Part shown: positions 61,288-64,000 of the stretch, one piece after another
How the letters are laid out: each line of letters begins with the position of its first letter
Numbering within the stretch: position 1 is the first letter of the stretch
Assembly (NCBI GenBank): GCA_009911175.1
Contig: QXWX01000024.1
Coordinates: 18,122-82,121 of the forward strand
DNA: 64,000 bases
Reading direction: 5' to 3'
DNA from: Lachnospiraceae bacterium
Lineage (GTDB): Bacteria; Bacillota_A; Clostridia; Lachnospirales; Lachnospiraceae
Translations under genes and position numbers: made by a program
Notes under the pieces: generated by a model
The model's input: the letters and a program-made list of their open reading frames with translations, nothing else
Database searches by the model: none
Told to the model about the DNA's origin: nothing

Positions 61288-61606
61288 TCATCGTAAGACA
61301 TCCAGATGAAACTCTTCAGCCAAGCGCTCTGGCGCAGCATTATTCACAAAGAACTTATTCGTCACTCTGGAATAGGGGCGTTCATAAAACAGGATATCCT
61401 CCTGTTTTTCTGACAAATAGTAGTTTTTATGAGCATTTTTGTATTCGTTATCCTCATATACTTCATCTTCCTCATTGCTGAAAACAAGACGCTCAAAAAT
61501 ATGCTCTGGTGTGTCCAACAGATCAATCGCCAGCACATCATTTATTTGATACTCCGAACAAAAAAATTTCTACCTGTCCTTCCCTATAACTAAAATCTTT
61601 GAATTT
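61288..61606 (-). pseudogene. Remnant of an unknown gene with a frameshift
   Basis: From 61536 down, 82 codons read like a protein C-terminus (LAIDLLDTPEHIFERLVF, VTNKFFVNNAAPERLAEEF). No ATG starts it. Further upstream on the minus strand FKDFSYREGQVEIF continues in a different frame, the switch falling in a run of seven T residues (A on plus, near 61560-61566). It is probably a decayed gene; a role is not recognised. Confidence 0.45.
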
Positions 61607-61696
61607 GATTTATTTCTGTTTTGTGGGTACAATAAAAATTACCATTCACCGTGAATTGTTACCAATGGAAATACTTTATGAAAAGAGGAAAACTTG

Positions 61697-62374
61697 ATGG
61701 AATTTATCAGTATTTTTGACGTATTAGGGCCCAACATGGTAGGGCCTTCCAGTTCTCATACGGCAGGCGCCTGCTCCATCGCCCTTATGGCCAGGAAAAT
61801 GCTGGGAGAGCCTGCCGCCCGGGCAGAATTTGTCCTGTATGGCTCTTTTGCCAGAACTTACAAGGGGCACGGCACGGATCGCGCGCTGCTGGCAGGCGTG
61901 ATGGGGTGTTCTACCGATGATGTCCGGATCCCCCGCGCTTATGAGCTGGCAAAGGAGCAAAATCTCACCTGGCGCTTTTCCTGCAATGAAACAGAGACCG
62001 AAGTTCATCCCAATACGGTAGACATTGATCTGACAGGCATTACCGGAAAGACTGTTTCCATGCGGGGCGAGTCCGTAGGAGGCGGAAAAATCCGGATCGC
62101 GCGGATCAATGAGATTGACGTTGATTTTTCCGGCGAGTGCAATACCCTGATCGTAGTCCACAAGGATCGGATCGGTATGGCGGCCCATATCACAAGCTGT
62201 TTAAGCCAGGCGGAAATCAACATTGCTTTTATGAGGCTGTTCCGTGAGTCAAAGGGGGACAAGGCATACAGTATTGTGGAATTTGACGGAAAGCTTCCGG
62301 AGCACACAAAGGAAAAAATCCTGCTGGAGCAGGATGTAGAGCATGTCATGCTGATTCAGATAAGGGAGGGATAA
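61697..62374 (+). CDS. sdaAB: L-serine ammonia-lyase, beta subunit
   Basis: The 225-residue subunit works with the next gene's product to deaminate L-serine to pyruvate and ammonia. It carries the serine-dehydratase beta domain (DVLGPNMVGPSSSHTAGA, GTDRALLAGVMG) and a C-terminal ACT domain (NTLIVVHKDRIGMAAHITSC). ATG 61697 is behind AGAGGA; the TTG before it is less likely. The alpha gene starts two bases after the stop. Confidence 0.95.
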   Translation: MEFISIFDVLGPNMVGPSSSHTAGACSIALMARKMLGEPAARAEFVLYGSFARTYKGHGTDRALLAGVMGCSTDDVRIPRAYELAKEQNLTWRFSCNETETEVHPNTVDIDLTGITGKTVSMRGESVGGGKIRIARINEIDVDFSGECNTLIVVHKDRIGMAAHITSCLSQAEINIAFMRLFRESKGDKAYSIVEFDGKLPEHTKEKILLEQDVEHVMLIQIREG

Positions 62375-62375
62375 A

Positions 62376-63257
62376 ATGATGGATTTTAAAAATGCGGCAG
62401 AGCTGCTTTCGATTTGCGAAACGAACCGGATTCCTGTGTCTGAGGCCATGAAAAACCGCGAACGCCTTTTGACGGAGGTTACAGACCAGGAACTTACCAG
62501 TCGGATGAACCGGGTACTTGAGATCATGAAGCAGGCAGTCAACGAGCCTCTTGAGAATCCCCGTCCTTCTATGGGCGGGCTGATCGGCGGTGAAGCCAGG
62601 CTGGTGAACCGCCGGCGGAAGGAGGGAAATTCCCTCTGCGGCAGCCTGGTGTCCGGGGCCATTGCCTACGCCATGGCAGTGCTGGAAGTGAACAGCTCCA
62701 TGGGGCTGATCGTAGCCGCGCCCACCGCAGGCTCCTCAGGTGTGGTGCCCGGCGTCCTGCTGTCATTAAAGGATGCGCACGGTTTCTCTGACGAAGAGCT
62801 CCTTCCCCCGCTGTACAATGCCAGCGCCATCGGCTATCTGGCCATGAGAAATGCTACCGTCGCCGGAGCGGTAGGAGGCTGCCAGGCCGAGGTGGGCGTG
62901 GCCTCTGCCATGGCTGCTTCCGCAGCGGTAGAACTCATGGGCGGCAGCCCACGGCAGTGTCTGGAAAGCGCATCCACCGCGCTGATGAATCTCCTGGGGC
63001 TGGTCTGTGATCCGGTAGGCGGCCTGGTGGAATACCCCTGCCAGAACCGGAATGCCATCGGCGCAGCCAATGCGCTGACCGCGGCAGAACTGGCATTGAG
63101 CGGAGTCAGACAGTTGATTCCTTTTGACGAAATGCTGGGCGCCATGTACAGCGCCGGCAGACGGCTTCCCCCTGAATACCGTGAAACCGCCCTGGGAGGC
63201 TGTGCGGCGGCTCCTTCTGCCTGTGCGGCAGCTGGGAAATGCCATTTGCATAGTTGA
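62376..63257 (+). CDS. sdaAA: L-serine ammonia-lyase, alpha subunit (Fe-S)
   Basis: The 293-residue catalytic subunit binds an oxygen-sensitive 4Fe-4S cluster. Family segments are NRRRKEGNSLCGSLVSGAI-like, TAGSSGVVPGVLLSL, GGCQAEVGVASAMAA and LVCDPVGGLVEYPCQNRNAI; the cysteines of CDP, PCQ and the terminal GGCAAAPSACAAAGKC are the likely ligands. It follows GGAGGG. The C-terminus is normal. Together with sdaAB it supports an anaerobic, amino-acid-fermenting host. Confidence 0.95.
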   Translation: MMDFKNAAELLSICETNRIPVSEAMKNRERLLTEVTDQELTSRMNRVLEIMKQAVNEPLENPRPSMGGLIGGEARLVNRRRKEGNSLCGSLVSGAIAYAMAVLEVNSSMGLIVAAPTAGSSGVVPGVLLSLKDAHGFSDEELLPPLYNASAIGYLAMRNATVAGAVGGCQAEVGVASAMAASAAVELMGGSPRQCLESASTALMNLLGLVCDPVGGLVEYPCQNRNAIGAANALTAAELALSGVRQLIPFDEMLGAMYSAGRRLPPEYRETALGGCAAAPSACAAAGKCHLHS

Positions 63258-63869
63258 AATAGCTTTTATTTCCTTGATGCAGCGAGCCAAGCAGCCATGC
63301 TTGCATGGATATTTGGCAACTGCTGCGAGGGTCAGAGGCCCCGCAGCTTGCCGCGGGGTCTTTGACTGATCGAGCGGACATGCCTCCTATGGAGGATGTC
63401 CCTCAAAGAATCCGCCTATTAGATTTCTTATGGCAGGAGGCCGGATTCCGCTCTCAGCACTGTACTGGCCTGTGACCGTGCAGCAGGTAGCCGCACTTAC
63501 TGTTCACGGTGCCTTGCGCCATGCTGCAAGGCATCCGGCCGGAAAATAGCGGTTGCATACATCCAGCCCGTCTACACTCCGTTCCGATCCGTCCTAAACA
63601 AGCGTCGCTGGCGCTTAGGACCGCCGTCAGGCGACTTTTCAATGGGCTGGATGCCGTTGCTGTGAACGCCCGGTCAGGGTGTAAACAGTAACGGTGTACG
63701 CGTTACATGTCACACCCCGACCAATCACCACGCTGATTGGTCGGGAGGATGCACATAAGAGCTGGTATTCAGGCCGTCCATTGCCGTAGGCAATTTAAAA
63801 TGACGGCCTGAGTTACAGGGCACGCCTGGTCAAGGTGTGACCTGTAACACGGTGTACGCCGCGTGTTCA
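63258..63869. other. 612-base noncoding region made of nested hairpins
   Basis: No gene is seen. Strong inverted repeats fill the region: CCATGC/GCATGG (63295-63308); CCCCGC/GCGGGG (63339-63358); GGACAT-CCTCC/GGAGG-ATGTCC (63376-63401); GGCCGGAT/ATCCGGCC (63439 and 63533) enclosing TGCCTTGC/GCAAGGCA; CATCCAGCCC/GGGCTGGATG (63560 and 63644) enclosing GTCCTAA/TTAGGAC; CCCGACCAATCA/TGATTGGTCGGG (63716-63745); CAGGCCGTC/GACGGCCTG (63770-63810); GTTACAGG/CCTGTAAC (63812-63848). Several are nested or compete, which suggests a folded RNA or a mosaic of repeat elements. Confidence 0.75.
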
Positions 63870-64000
63870 GCAATAATCTATTTTTATCTTGTGTTTCTCC
63901 GGACAAGTATGCTAGAATAGGAGAAAGCATATTTTCTAAAAGTTCCATTATTTCGGAATCTCGGATTCCGTTATATCTCAGACATATCAATACAAGGGAT
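63870..64000 (+). repeat. Leader repeat, copy 2, cut by the window end
   Basis: It matches 59951-60081 except at 63897 and 63923, the two bases that pair with each other in hairpin A (TTTCTCC 63894-63900, GGAGAAA 63920-63926). By analogy with copy 1, an Rpn-type gene should start about 110 bases after the window end. Confidence 0.88.

Overview
The window looks like a chromosome segment of a Gram-positive gut clostridium, most likely a Lachnospiraceae member. The signs are strong AGGAGG-type ribosome-binding sites, moderate GC, an Fe-S two-subunit serine dehydratase, sortase-anchored SpaA-type adhesins, an agr-type cyclic peptide system and a conjugation machine of the PcfB/PrgI/VirB4/VirD4 type. 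No rRNA, tRNA or CRISPR array was seen.

Positions 1 to about 48,730 read as most of one integrative conjugative element (ICE), whose left end lies before the window. In order it holds the end of a SpaA adhesin; a metK-toprim-paralogue pair-DNA methyltransferase module; a 43-bp palindromic repeat array; small unknown genes; MobC and the relaxase; PcfB; an LtrC/ArdC-like protein; a 2,125-residue adhesin; and the mating apparatus (VirD4, VirB2-like, VirB6-like, PrgI, VirB4, a two-domain peptidoglycan hydrolase). A sigma-like regulator, a DUF3846 protein, a DinG-like helicase and a Tn554-type integration module (three tyrosine recombinases plus a TnpC-like protein) complete it. The right end appears to lie inside an ABC-transporter ATPase gene, at the codons for DEPTGNLD, leaving an ATPase fragment and an orphan FtsX-type permease.

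From about 31.2 to 39.5 kb the ICE carries a visibly AT-rich cargo: a complete agr-type quorum-sensing locus (AgrC-like kinase, AgrA-like regulator, XRE repressor, AgrD-like peptide, AgrB-like protease) beside a lactococcin-972-type bacteriocin operon (bacteriocin, DUF1430 membrane protein, ABC ATPase, and a 45-residue membrane peptide). Two inverted copies of a 187-bp MITE-like element flank the kinase/regulator pair, one with a perfect 9-bp target duplication. Read together this suggests a mobile, density-controlled bacteriocin unit; the control link is inference.

From 48.9 kb the sequence is host chromosome: orphan permease, ribokinase, LacI regulator, GH3 beta-glucosidase, a transporter gene ruined by an internal deletion, an AraC regulator fused to a GH39-like domain without catalytic glutamates, an Rpn-type nuclease gene, a decayed gene and sdaAB/sdaAA. 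The last 700 bases are noncoding and packed with inverted repeats. They end in a second copy of the leader of the Rpn gene, in which one hairpin pair differs by a compensatory change.
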